Positions 52,657 to 61,097 of a DNA stretch of 64,000 nucleotides are shown here, in pieces (the first letter of the stretch is position 1; every line of letters starts with the position of its first letter). The notes under the pieces were generated by a model, which made no database searches, had not been told where the DNA came from, and saw only the letters and a program-made list of their open reading frames with translations. The stretch is from Lentilactobacillus parabuchneri DSM 5707 = NBRC 107865. GTDB lineage: Bacteria; Bacillota; Bacilli; Lactobacillales; Lactobacillaceae. Location: NCBI RefSeq assembly GCF_001435315.1, contig NZ_AZGK01000004.1, positions 62,001 to 126,000 of the forward strand, in the 5' to 3' direction. The translations under genes and the position numbers were made by a program.

Positions 52657-53556
52657 TCATGCTTTTGAGGCGAAAGTAGCCTGTATTTTTTTAAACAGAA
52701 CTTCTGCTGCAGGTGAAAATACCGGATACTTTTTCCACGCAATATATAATTTAGACTTAGCCAGTGGCTCGAGCGGTCTAAAGCATAAGGGACTTTCACT
52801 GGAAACATCTACTAACTTGTCAAAAGTAATCATGTAGCCAATGCCTTGGGCCACAAATTGCGCCGCGGTATAAACTAAATTAAAGGTTGCCACTACATTT
52901 AAATCCGCAAAACGTTTACCAAACCATTCATCATAGGTATCGCCATTTTTGGTTTGCTGGGTCACTTGACTAGATAAGATCAAAGGTAAATCTACCAAAT
53001 CTTCTTTTTTAATCGCTGTTTTTTTAGCCAATTCGCAATCTTTGCGCATGACTACACCCCAAGTGTCTGCCACCCGCATATCTGCATAATTATATTTTGA
53101 TAAATCGACTGGATCCATGAAAATACCAAAATCAAGCAGGCCTTTATCTAACCTTTCAGCCACATTATTAGCATGCCCGCTGTACAAATCATAATGAATC
53201 AGCGGGTACTCAGCTTGCAGCTCCGCAATCAGCTCGGTTAGTCGCTTAATTGAACTGGATTCACCACCGCCAATCGTCACGGTGCCGCCAACTAAATCCC
53301 CCATCGAGGTAAAATCTTCTTCAGTTTTATCCACTATTGAAAGAATTTCTTCAGCTCGCTTGCGCAATAACATTCCAGCATTCGTTAACGTAATTGTTTG
53401 CTGGTGCCGCTCAAACAGTTGGGCATTTAACTCGTCTTCTAAACTTTGCAATTGACGTGAAATTGTTGGTTGTGTAACGTGTAAAAAATTAGCGGCATTG
53501 GTGATGTTACCCTCACGCGCGACAGTCAAGAAATATTTTAGTACTCTTAATTCCAT
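52657..53556 (-). CDS. LysR-family transcription regulator
   Basis: A 299-residue LysR protein: N-terminal winged helix (ITNAANFLHVTQPTISRQLQSLE), linker helix and a periplasmic-binding-type effector domain. It lies upstream of the NmrA-like/hydrolase/SDR operon in the same direction and divergent from a small ORF. Matching palindromic sites at 52592 and 53600-53652 suggest it controls both the operon and itself. Confidence 0.9.
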   Translation of the reverse strand: MELRVLKYFLTVAREGNITNAANFLHVTQPTISRQLQSLEDELNAQLFERHQQTITLTNAGMLLRKRAEEILSIVDKTEEDFTSMGDLVGGTVTIGGGESSSIKRLTELIAELQAEYPLIHYDLYSGHANNVAERLDKGLLDFGIFMDPVDLSKYNYADMRVADTWGVVMRKDCELAKKTAIKKEDLVDLPLILSSQVTQQTKNGDTYDEWFGKRFADLNVVATFNLVYTAAQFVAQGIGYMITFDKLVDVSSESPLCFRPLEPLAKSKLYIAWKKYPVFSPAAEVLFKKIQATFASKA

Positions 53557-53599
53557 GTATTATCATGCCTCTCAATTATTTATGAATTACTTATTATAA

Positions 53600-53652
53600 A
53601 ATACCTAAAAAGCATTGTTTGTTATTATTTATAGGTATTAGCTAATAACACC
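53600..53652 (+). promoter_or_regulatory. LysR operator region upstream of lysR
   Basis: AATACCTA at 53600-53607 and ATAGGTATT at 53631-53639 are inverted, and the latter continues as the ATAGGTATT...TAATAACACC pattern shared with 52592. This fits a LysR tetramer site between lysR and the divergent small ORF. Confidence 0.5.
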
Positions 53653-53692
53653 AGTCTATTATAAAATAAAATAAAAAAAAGAGGCAAAATAC

Positions 53693-53917
53693 ATGAATAA
53701 CGAGCAAATTTTAGATGGCTTACTGGCAAGCGGCTGTAATGAGACTATAATTAAAGAATTTAAACGGTTACAAAAAAATCAAAAAATTAATGAACAATTA
53801 CTATTACTATCAAGATATAAAAGAACATTATTAGAAAAGTTACACAGTGATCAGGCAAAGATTGATCGTCTGGATTACCTCACCTATCACATCAAAAAAG
53901 AAAAGCCAACGACTTAA
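53693..53917 (+). CDS. Small helical protein next to lysR, unknown
   Basis: 74 residues, charged and all-helical by look (NEQILDGLLASGCNETIIKE, SRYKRTLLEKLHSDQAKIDR), with no membrane segment. AGAGG precedes the ATG. It is divergent from lysR and shares its operator region. I do not recognise the family; similar small proteins occur beside redox regulators in lactic acid bacteria, but that is from memory and no function is known. 53918-54054 holds nothing recognisable. Confidence 0.6.
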   Translation: MNNEQILDGLLASGCNETIIKEFKRLQKNQKINEQLLLLSRYKRTLLEKLHSDQAKIDRLDYLTYHIKKEKPTT

Positions 53918-54054
53918 CAGCATTCAACAAATAGCCATTCCAGTGATGCGTATAGGCAGATTGCAGTTGCGTGACTATAGGTCTTAAATAGCGTTATAGC
54001 TGGTCAAATATAGCCATCGGGAAAAAATTAAACACTTTACTACAATTTAAGTTA

Positions 54055-54477
54055 AGTATATCCCTCGATTTTATAGCATTGCTAACAATTGTTTTATTTA
54101 CAAATGATTTAGTTATGAACCTCGCATCATTTGTTATCGGATGTACTGCAGCAGGTGGCGTAATGCAAATTGGGCTAACTTTAATGGGTGATTTATTCCC
54201 GACAGCCAAAGGCCGAATCACAGGGATTTACTATACAGCTAGTGGTCTTGCTTCATTCTCTATCCCCGTTGTAACCGCCCTGATTTCTAAGACAAGCGTT
54301 GTTAATATCATGTGGTTTGACGTTGCAATTGCGGTCGTTGGAATTTTGTGTAGTTTGATCGTTTTGCTGTTTTATCGAAAAGACGTTGTCCCTCAACCAA
54401 ATAACAAAGATATTATTTTGAATAAACCCGAAGACGTTCAAACCCAATCAAATTTTGAAATTAAAGAAGAATACTAA
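54055..54477 (+). pseudogene. MFS transporter remnant (C-terminal third)
   Basis: The open frame (54055-54477) encodes about the last four helices of an MFS protein (SISLDFIALLTIVLF, GCTAAGGVMQIGLTLMGDLF, GRITGIYYTASGLASFSIPV) and a hydrophilic tail. A stop closes the frame upstream at 54052, and nothing before it encodes the first eight helices. It has no ribosome site. With the flavoprotein remnant at 48524 it frames the LysR cassette, both remnants having lost their 5' parts. Confidence 0.78.
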
Positions 54478-54488
54478 AAATCATTTAG

Positions 54489-54535
54489 AGCATTTGGCTA
54501 TGTTGTCAGCAATCTACATAACCAAATGCTTTTTT
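54489..54535 (+). terminator. Intrinsic terminator
   Basis: AGCATTTGG.TATGT with ACATA.CCAAATGCT, then TTTTTTG, downstream of the MFS remnant. Confidence 0.78.
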
Positions 54536-54688
54536 GCTGATATCAACTTTAAAAGCCAGCCGAGCCATCTGTTGTGGATGAGTGGGTCCACGCCACATCC
54601 CATTCTTTTCCTACCCCGATCAATCCAACAGCGGTAAAATAAAACCATAAGTGCAGGGGCACAATTGATATGAGGGGAAATGAATGCG

Positions 54689-55300
54689 ATGTTTCATTAT
54701 TCGAAATCACGTTTAATTGGCATCTCGGATGGGGTATTTGCCGTTGTTTTGACCATCATGGTACTGGATATCAAGTCACCTGTCAGCACGGCGCGGGGAC
54801 CGATGATCGATTTGATCAAACACTTACTGATTTATTTCATTAGTTTTGGAATTGTTTCAGAGTATTGGGTCTACCACCAAGAATTACTGAGCGGCATCAA
54901 GCGAACCACACCGCTTCTGACAATTACCAACATTTACTACTTGGTTTTCATTAGCTTAACGCCATTTGCGACTGGTTGGCTGAATGACGCTTTTATGGAG
55001 CGCATGCCCTCAATGGCTTATTCAGTTGTCATTATTTTGGTCAATTTCACTCAAGCGGTCATGTTCCACGAAGTTGTCGACATTGGCGAAGAAGATGGTA
55101 TGAAAATGACTGCTCATGACCGTGAGGAATATCTTGCCTCAGAAGTGATGCTGGGAATCAGCGTCATCTACCTCGTCTTTGCCTACTTCACGCCAAAATA
55201 TTTTTTAATTGTCATCTGGATTGGACTTGCCTTAAGAACGATCGTTACCCATGTGGCGCGGGCAATCAACCGGATTCAAACACGAAAAACAAACAAATAA
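54689..55300 (+). CDS. TMEM175-type (DUF1211) channel
   Basis: 203 residues, about six helices, with the signature RLIGISDGVFAVVLTIMVLDI of the family (R-x3-SD). It lacks the long tail of the protein at 40971. Bacterial TMEM175 proteins conduct K+ at the plasma membrane. The start ATG 54689 has GAGGGGAA about ten bases upstream; an ATG at 54680 is too close to it. Confidence 0.85.
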   Translation: MFHYSKSRLIGISDGVFAVVLTIMVLDIKSPVSTARGPMIDLIKHLLIYFISFGIVSEYWVYHQELLSGIKRTTPLLTITNIYYLVFISLTPFATGWLNDAFMERMPSMAYSVVIILVNFTQAVMFHEVVDIGEEDGMKMTAHDREEYLASEVMLGISVIYLVFAYFTPKYFLIVIWIGLALRTIVTHVARAINRIQTRKTNK

Positions 55301-55401
55301 TTTTAATTTTAATGAACCCCTATGGAATAATTTGCTATAATGAAATTGCAAACACTTAAGAAATTCTTAACAATTTCAGATCCGTATTGGGGGGAATATA
55401 G

Positions 55402-56208
55402 ATGAAATTAAGAAATCAATTATTAACAATACTCGGTGTGGGCCTTGGTCTAGTCGGTGCGGGCGTCCTGGGAAATACTGCTGAAGCTGCCAAAACGATG
55501 ACGGTCAACTATGTCTCAACCACTGGCCAACAACTTCGGGCACCAATCACCTACACCCGCGTTTCAAATGGGATCAACGCCTTTGGGACAACTTACACCT
55601 ACACGACAAGCGGCTATCCAAACACACAATCTGGTTACGTCAAGACGATCAAAGGCTACGTTCCCCACAAGGTTCAGCAAAACTACACCTATCAAAGCAT
55701 GCCAAGTTCGCTGACGGTGAAGTACATAAAGGAATCGACGTTGGCACGCAAAGTTGAAAAACAATATCTCAAACAGATTAACGCATACCGGGTAACTAAG
55801 GGACTAAAAGAATTCAAGCATCGCGCATCCCTCAAAACCAAAGCGATTGTTCGTTCAAAAGAACTCTGGACCAAACTCAGCCACGTGCGGCCAAATGGGC
55901 AATCGTATAATTCATCAAACAGTGGTTACGCAGAAGTGATGGCCGTCCTACCAACCTATTTCACTTCTTACGGGATTTCCACTTATAATTCCGGTCAGGG
56001 TGCAACCATCGTTTATAATTCCAACGGCTACGTTTCTTATAAAAAGACCGCTCAAACCGCCAGCAACGAATTATTAACCTGTGACGCTGAACACAGGGAT
56101 ACCGAATTAAACAACTGGGCAACTTACAGTGAAGTCGCCTTTAGCTTCCACGCCGACGGGTCGGCCAAGATGGCCCAGTTATTTGAATTGGCGGGGGCCA
56201 AGGAATAG
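55402..56208 (+). CDS. Secreted CAP/SCP-domain protein
   Basis: 268 residues: signal peptide (to about residue 29, ending AEA), a short MucBP-like beta module (MTVNYVSTTGQQLRAPITY) and a CAP domain (QYLKQINAYRVTKGLKEF, SHVRPNGQSYNSSN, and the late CDAEHRDTELNN). CAP proteins are secreted and their bacterial role is mostly unknown; some bind wall components. GGGGGG before the ATG; TATAAT at about 55336. It ends in a strong terminator. Confidence 0.85.
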   Translation: MKLRNQLLTILGVGLGLVGAGVLGNTAEAAKTMTVNYVSTTGQQLRAPITYTRVSNGINAFGTTYTYTTSGYPNTQSGYVKTIKGYVPHKVQQNYTYQSMPSSLTVKYIKESTLARKVEKQYLKQINAYRVTKGLKEFKHRASLKTKAIVRSKELWTKLSHVRPNGQSYNSSNSGYAEVMAVLPTYFTSYGISTYNSGQGATIVYNSNGYVSYKKTAQTASNELLTCDAEHRDTELNNWATYSEVAFSFHADGSAKMAQLFELAGAKE

Positions 56209-56227
56209 CAAGTAAGTTAACTAAAAC

Positions 56228-56269
56228 CGGCGTTCATTGTGCTTTTGTACATTGAACGCCGATTTTTTT
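56228..56269 (+). terminator. Intrinsic terminator
   Basis: CGGCGTTCA...TTGAACGCCG stem, then seven T residues. Confidence 0.88.
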
Positions 56270-56288
56270 AATCGACATCATTCACAGC

Positions 56289-56319
56289 TTGACTTGAAGT
56301 CCACTTCAAGGTGTAGGAT
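56289..56319 (+). promoter_or_regulatory. MerR-type promoter with 19-base spacer
   Basis: TTGACT and TAGGAT are 19 bases apart. The spacer region holds the perfect palindrome CTTGAAGTCCACTTCAAG (56293-56310). Long spacers with a centred dyad are the mark of promoters activated by MerR-family regulators. No merR gene lies in the window. Confidence 0.7.
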
Positions 56320-56369
56320 TTCTAGTGTAGAAACATATGTATGAACTGCTATGAAGGGGAGTGTGTGTT

Positions 56370-57377
56370 ATGCAATACGTTCGATTAGGAAATACGGATA
56401 TCAACGTTTCAAAGATTTGTGTCGGCGCCATGAGTTTCGGTCAGCCGGGGACCATGCATGATTGGTCGTTGAACTACGACGACAGCAAGCGCGTCATTGA
56501 CCACGCATTGGATCAGGGAATTAATTTTTTTGATACCGCAAATGTCTATTCCAAGGGAACCAGTGAAGAATATCTTGGCATGGCCTTGAAAGAAAATGGG
56601 ATTCCTCGTGATCAAGTTGTGATTTCTTCAAAAGTGTATTTTAATCCTGGCCGACTTTCTAGTCAGGCAATTCATCGAGAAATTGAAGGTTCCCTCAAGC
56701 GGCTTCAAACAGATTATCTCGATTTATACATCATCCATCGGTTTGACTACGAAACGCCCATTGAAGAAACCATGTCAGCATTAAATGATCTTGTCCAATC
56801 CGGAAAGGTCCGAGCAATTGGCGCTTCAGCAATGTATGGCTACCAATTCATGAACATGCAGCAAGTTGCCAAGGATAACGGTTGGGCGATGTTTCAAGCG
56901 ATGGAAAACCACTATAACCTGCTGTATCGGGAAGATGAACGGGAATTAATTCCAATCTGTCAGCAGCTAAACGTTTCTTTGATGCCGTACAGTCCCCTTG
57001 CAGCTGGCCACCTCAGTCATAAGAACTGGCAGTCTGGTACGCTGCGTAGTAAAACCGATCGCGTTGCCATGGGTAAATATGATCGTGCAGAAAAAAACGA
57101 TCTGCAGATAATTAATCGGGTCAGCGACTTAGCCGATAAGTATCACGTCTCCATGAGTCAAATTGCGCTGGCTTGGCAATGGTCAAAAGGCGTCGCTTCT
57201 CCAATTATTGGCTCAACCAAGGTTCGTCACTTGGATGACGCCGTCGCTGCTTTATCAGTCAAGTTAACCTCCGAGGATATCCATTATCTTGAGGAATTGT
57301 ACGCGCCCCACGAAATTGTGGGTGCGATCGATCAAAACCCAGCACAAGGAACGATTCTGATCGATCAAAAGAAATAA
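56370..57377 (+). CDS. Aldo-keto reductase (YhdN/Kvbeta-like)
   Basis: A 335-residue AKR11/AKR6-like enzyme: Asp55, Tyr60, Lys88 and His123 are in place (FFDTANVYSKG, VISSKVYF, YIIHRFD), and the NADPH-binding C-terminal block is SPIIGSTKVRHLDDA. Related enzymes reduce methylglyoxal and other aldehydes in stress. GGGGAG eight bases before ATG 56370 sets the start. The MerR-type promoter upstream fits induction by an aldehyde or electrophile. Confidence 0.88.
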   Translation: MQYVRLGNTDINVSKICVGAMSFGQPGTMHDWSLNYDDSKRVIDHALDQGINFFDTANVYSKGTSEEYLGMALKENGIPRDQVVISSKVYFNPGRLSSQAIHREIEGSLKRLQTDYLDLYIIHRFDYETPIEETMSALNDLVQSGKVRAIGASAMYGYQFMNMQQVAKDNGWAMFQAMENHYNLLYREDERELIPICQQLNVSLMPYSPLAAGHLSHKNWQSGTLRSKTDRVAMGKYDRAEKNDLQIINRVSDLADKYHVSMSQIALAWQWSKGVASPIIGSTKVRHLDDAVAALSVKLTSEDIHYLEELYAPHEIVGAIDQNPAQGTILIDQKK

Positions 57378-57385
57378 GCCAGACT

Positions 57386-57438
57386 AAAATAGCTTTAGGT
57401 AAAGTCGATTATCTTCAACTTTATCCAAAGCTATTTTT
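57386..57438. terminator. Bidirectional terminator
   Basis: AAAATAGCTTTAGGTAAAGT and ACTTTATCCAAAGCTATTTT pair across a short loop. It serves the convergent AKR and GPH genes and contains the stop of the latter. Confidence 0.88.
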
Positions 57439-58753
57439 CGACGGCATCTAATATTCGCTGCTCATCGTACAAATTTAAAACCACGTACATCGCTGCATAG
57501 ATCACTAGTGGAATCCAGACATAATTCCAATTAATCATCACTAAAGTTGCGGCATTTTGGGAATGATTTGCGACGTATCCTGACAAATGAAAGAGACCGG
57601 CGGTGATCAATCCACCCATTCCAAGGCCAAAATTAACGCCAAAGTCATCCGTGGAAGCCAAGATTCCTTCTGCTTGAATTCCCATACTGGCACCGTAACG
57701 AATGGTATCGGCAATCATAATTGAAACCAAGCCGATGATAATACCATTCCCAATTGAATTGATAAAGACACCGCCAAATAAGACCCACAACCATTTGGCA
57801 TAAACGCCAACCGCAATAATGGCTTGTCCGGCGAGTGCAATTAAGATCCCGTGAAGCATGGTTTTCTTTTTGCTTTGATGATCCGTTAGACGAATAATCA
57901 TCAAAACCCCAATTAGGGCAGCTAAGGTAAACCCGTTTGCCCAGGGAACCAGGCCTTCATTGCCAAGGGTATATTTGAAGTAATAAATGGTCGTCTGGTT
58001 TTTAATCGCAGTTACCAGCCAATACATAAAAATCACAATCGACATTACAATCCACGGCTGATTATGCCGCAGCATCGTTAACACGACTTTGACCGGCTGG
58101 TGGGCAATGTGTGGATTTGAAAAGCGCTCTCGAACGTGAATAAAGGTGTTAAGAATCAGGACTAGTGAGATCGCACCAAAAACGATGATCGTCCCCAAAA
58201 AGCCTTTCTGCTGGTTACCATGACCGAACAACCAGACCAGCGGCAAAGTAAAGACGGCAACGACGATTTGAACGGAACTACCAAAGAATTGGCGGATGAC
58301 TCCGAGTAAAGTCAATTCGCGGGTATTTTGAGACATCGTTGGTAAAATCGACGTGATCGGTAAATTAACGGCGGTATACAGAAAACCTAATCCAAGGTAG
58401 GTTACGTATGCCCAAATGAGTTTGCCACCATAGGAGAAATTGGGCGTCACAAAGGTTAAAATTGCAAACGCCACATACGGAACGGAATACCACAAGAAAA
58501 AGGGACGGCTCTTTCCAAATCTTGAATGGGTATGATCAATCATGATGCCAATGATAAAGCTTTCGACCACGTCGGCAACCCGCGCCACCACAAATAAAAT
58601 TGCCACCGCACTTGGCGTCAATCCATAAACGTCCGTATAAAAGAACAACAAATACGTTGTCATCATTTGAAAAATTAAGTTGTCGGCCGCATCACTTAAG
58701 CCATAACTAATCCGTTCCGGCCACCGGGTTGACCATTCGGCGCTCGCTCTCAC
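57431..58753 (-). CDS. GPH-family sugar:cation symporter
   Basis: About 440 residues, 12 helices, of the glycoside-pentoside-hexuronide family: N-terminal ERISYGLSDAADNLIFQMM, loop DHTHSRFGKSRPFFLW (the family's cytoplasmic motif) and MIADTIRYGASMGIQAEG in the second half. There is no IIA-like C-terminal domain. The substrate is probably a pentose, pentoside or glycoside, but no glycosidase or isomerase is adjacent. The start is uncertain: GTG 58753 has GGTGG upstream, and GTGs at 58765/58762 are also in frame. Confidence 0.85.
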   Translation of the reverse strand: MRASAEWSTRWPERISYGLSDAADNLIFQMMTTYLLFFYTDVYGLTPSAVAILFVVARVADVVESFIIGIMIDHTHSRFGKSRPFFLWYSVPYVAFAILTFVTPNFSYGGKLIWAYVTYLGLGFLYTAVNLPITSILPTMSQNTRELTLLGVIRQFFGSSVQIVVAVFTLPLVWLFGHGNQQKGFLGTIIVFGAISLVLILNTFIHVRERFSNPHIAHQPVKVVLTMLRHNQPWIVMSIVIFMYWLVTAIKNQTTIYYFKYTLGNEGLVPWANGFTLAALIGVLMIIRLTDHQSKKKTMLHGILIALAGQAIIAVGVYAKWLWVLFGGVFINSIGNGIIIGLVSIMIADTIRYGASMGIQAEGILASTDDFGVNFGLGMGGLITAGLFHLSGYVANHSQNAATLVMINWNYVWIPLVIYAAMYVVLNLYDEQRILDAVEK

Positions 58754-58844
58754 TATTCCCACCACCAGTCAAATTAAAACTTCTAAACTAATTGTACGCA
58801 ACTTTTCGGACCGCAACAATCAAAAACACGCCAAAACAGACAAA

Positions 58845-58876
58845 AAGAAAGTCCTGCTCGCATACAGGACTTTCTT
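58845..58876 (-). terminator. Intrinsic terminator
   Basis: On the minus strand AAGAAAGTCCTG...CAGGACTTTCTT followed by TTTTG. It lies far (about 500 bases) downstream of the nearest minus-strand gene at 59386. Confidence 0.7.
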
Positions 58877-58889
58877 AGGGAAATTTATA

Positions 58890-58967
58890 TTTCATATTGA
58901 GGGGTATTTCATTTTAAAACATATTGAGGGGTAATTCTTGTTCATTTCATATTGAGGGGTATTTCAT
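58890..58967 (+). repeat. Three short direct repeats
   Basis: CATATTGAGGGGTA occurs at 58893, 58920 and 58948 with similar flanks (TTTCAT on one or both sides), spacing 27 and 28 bases. The last copy runs into ATG at 58966 and a 13-codon frame (MKLRILLILLGIS). The 58968-59385 stretch has no convincing gene; it holds SD-like tracts and very short frames, the longest a basic 27-residue one at 59137-59220 on the minus strand. Confidence 0.55.
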
Positions 58968-59385
58968 GAAGTTAAGAATTTTGTTAATCTTGTTGGGTAT
59001 TTCTTAGTAATTATTTGAGGGTGAATATATTTTATTGTGAAACGCTAGTGATTCTGAATTTTCTCCATGGCATCAGTCCTTTCAATGTTGTGGTGAGTTT
59101 CAGCGCACAGTCTTTAATTAACTCGGAACTTTGGTTTTAGTAGCAGCTCCAAACAACAAACCTCGGATGTCGATTGGAACTGTGCGTCTGGTACTTAAAC
59201 TTGGATTTTGTTTTAGGCATTTGCAGCGAATCCTTCCTTTCGAATGTCAATTTGTTTTGAAGCTGGTCATTTTTTTAGGGGTTTGGTTCGGTAATTCAAT
59301 GTTGCCTCCTCTCTTATTTGATTGTCTATAGATTACAGCAGCCAACTTAAACGAAGCTTAAATCAACTTTTAAATGTCAATTTTT

Positions 59386-60066
59386 TTAGTCAACGGACAA
59401 ACCGCCGGTGTAATGGGTTGATTGGCTAGTGTAAACTCTCAGCGTATACGTGCCTTTTGGTGCCTTAAATGAACCACTGATCGAGCCTGAAGAAGCATTG
59501 ATGGTTTTGTAAAGACTGCCATCCTTATAAATTTTGATTTGGAACGGCTTGCTGCTTGCAGACCCATCTGATTCATAGGTATTAACAGAATACTTAACAT
59601 TAACATCCTGGTTTGCGTGGGAATTCTTTACAGAAGTTTTGAATCCGGCGTTTTCACTCTTATAGGAAGCCCCCGTTAATCGAGGTGCCCGCTGGTCAAA
59701 GTTCGTTGATGTTGCATTGTTGGTTTTTGTAGCAGTTTGATTATTTGAACTTTGCTTGTTGGTATTGTTATTTTGGTTATTCGTGGCTGGCGTCTTCTTA
59801 CTAGTGGTTTCCGATTGGTTTGCGTTTTGATTGGACTTGGTTGCTGAATTGCCAGCCGTATTCTTTTGACTTGTCGATTGATTATCTTTATTTTGTGTTG
59901 CTGGCGTTGTCGTACTATTTTGCTTTGTTTGATTACCTGCCTTAGTAGACTGTTGAGTTTGCTGGTTGGGGGTAACTGCCGCGTTGGCAGTGACACCTGC
60001 GACTGCACTTGTTGTAAAGATTCCCATTGCTGCTCCGGTTACGTATAAGATGTTTTTTAAATTCAT
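59386..60066 (-). CDS. Secreted low-complexity surface protein
   Basis: 226 residues: signal peptide (to about residue 30, GVTANAA), a roughly 90-residue Thr/Asn/Gln/Ser/Lys-rich stretch (e.g. NNQNNNTNKQSSNNQ) and a C-terminal beta-sandwich-like domain of about 95 residues (PFQIKIYKDGSLYKTINASS, GSFKAPKGTYTLRVYTS). No anchor motif. Probably wall-associated by the linker or released. AAAGGAG precedes the ATG. Role unknown. Confidence 0.7.
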   Translation of the reverse strand: MNLKNILYVTGAAMGIFTTSAVAGVTANAAVTPNQQTQQSTKAGNQTKQNSTTTPATQNKDNQSTSQKNTAGNSATKSNQNANQSETTSKKTPATNNQNNNTNKQSSNNQTATKTNNATSTNFDQRAPRLTGASYKSENAGFKTSVKNSHANQDVNVKYSVNTYESDGSASSKPFQIKIYKDGSLYKTINASSGSISGSFKAPKGTYTLRVYTSQSTHYTGGLSVD

Positions 60067-60302
60067 ATTGATGATCTCCTTTAATTTTGAGTTTTTAGTT
60101 TTTGTAATTAGTTATTCGTTAGTTGGTTTTAGTTGTCTGCACTATGGCTGATGTGTCATTGGCATTGCTCCTTTCGTTATTGATTGTTACCAGATTATCG
60201 TTGCCAGCTTAAACGCAACTTAAAAACGGAAACCAACGTCAAAAAGTGGACATTCCTTACGAAAAACGCAAACCTTTTTAGGAAGTCATAATTTTTATGT
60301 AC

Positions 60303-60335
60303 AAAAATAGGATAGGCACAGTGGCCTATCCTATT
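60303..60335 (-). terminator. Intrinsic terminator
   Basis: On the minus strand AATAGGATAGGC CACTGT GCCTATCCTATT followed by TTTG. Confidence 0.82.
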
Positions 60336-60362
60336 ATTGATACCTTATTTAATTTTGAATGG

Positions 60363-61004
60363 TTAATAAAACGAAGGCTTGTCCCCATCAGTGTTTGGCT
60401 GATTGACCCCAAGCGAATGGCGAATTTCCTTACTTGGATCATTAATTAAGCTGACCACTAAGTCGGCGATACTCTTTCTTGAAACCTCAGTTCCTTTAAA
60501 TGGTTCACCCTTTTGTGTCGTTTCATAACTGACAATGTCTTTGTTGGATAACCAGGCAGGACGAATGATTGTGTAATCCAGATCGGATTCCTCAATCACT
60601 TTAGCAGCGGCGCCATAGGTTTCCAAATAACCGCCATCCAACTGTTGATGATTCCATTTGCCAAAGTTGCCAGGGACTTCGTCATAGATCCCCAAAGTCG
60701 AAATCCAGATCAATCGTTGAACATTAGTCCGATCAATGGCGGAGACAACTGCTTTTGCTTGATCCTCAATATTTTTGCCACTCAGATTAGCATACACAAT
60801 GTCGATGCCATCCAGCGCTTTAATTAATTCGCCCTTATCAGCTGCGTCTCCTTCAATTACCGTTTCGCGTTTTGAATCAGTCACGTTCAGGCGATCGGCA
60901 TTTCGAAGAAACAACGTTAAATGATGATCCGTTTCAGCCAACAATTGTGTTTCCACAAGCTGGGCAATCTTTCCATGAGCACCTAAAATTAATACATTTG
61001 CCAT
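60363..61004 (-). CDS. NmrA-like NAD(P)-binding protein
   Basis: 213 residues with an N-terminal LILGAHGKIAQL nucleotide loop and the YDEVPGNFGKWN segment shared with the paralogue at 51879. The C-terminal EVSRKSIADLVVSLINDP matches SGSRKSIADFVLKMVKDP there. Atypical SDR; function probably redox or stress linked. An 18-base dyad TAGTGTCTACTTCCACTA (61027-61044) lies at the promoter, next to a TATAAC box, and may bind a regulator such as HxlR type. AGGGGAA precedes the ATG. Confidence 0.82.
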   Translation of the reverse strand: MANVLILGAHGKIAQLVETQLLAETDHHLTLFLRNADRLNVTDSKRETVIEGDAADKGELIKALDGIDIVYANLSGKNIEDQAKAVVSAIDRTNVQRLIWISTLGIYDEVPGNFGKWNHQQLDGGYLETYGAAAKVIEESDLDYTIIRPAWLSNKDIVSYETTQKGEPFKGTEVSRKSIADLVVSLINDPSKEIRHSLGVNQPNTDGDKPSFY

Positions 61005-61026
61005 AAATTACATTCCCCTTTTCAAA

Positions 61027-61044
61027 TAGTGTCTACTTCCACTA
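61027..61044 (-). promoter_or_regulatory. Dyad at the promoter of the NmrA-like gene
   Basis: TAGTG and CACTA separated by eight bases, immediately upstream of the ribosome site region. A candidate repressor site; regulator unknown. Confidence 0.4.
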
Positions 61045-61056
61045 TAACAAACATTT

Positions 61057-61095
61057 AAAAAAACGGGTCGCCAAAGCTTGGCAATCCGTTTTTAC
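61057..61095 (-). terminator. Intrinsic terminator of the AKR gene
   Basis: On the minus strand AACGGATTGCCAA...TTGGCGACCCGTT with a mismatch, followed by seven T residues. Confidence 0.85.
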
Positions 61096-61097
61096 GA

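Noticed and set aside
50058-53917. Composite transposon or genomic island with mobility genes
   Set aside because: No transposase, integrase, inverted terminal repeats or target duplication could be found at the borders.
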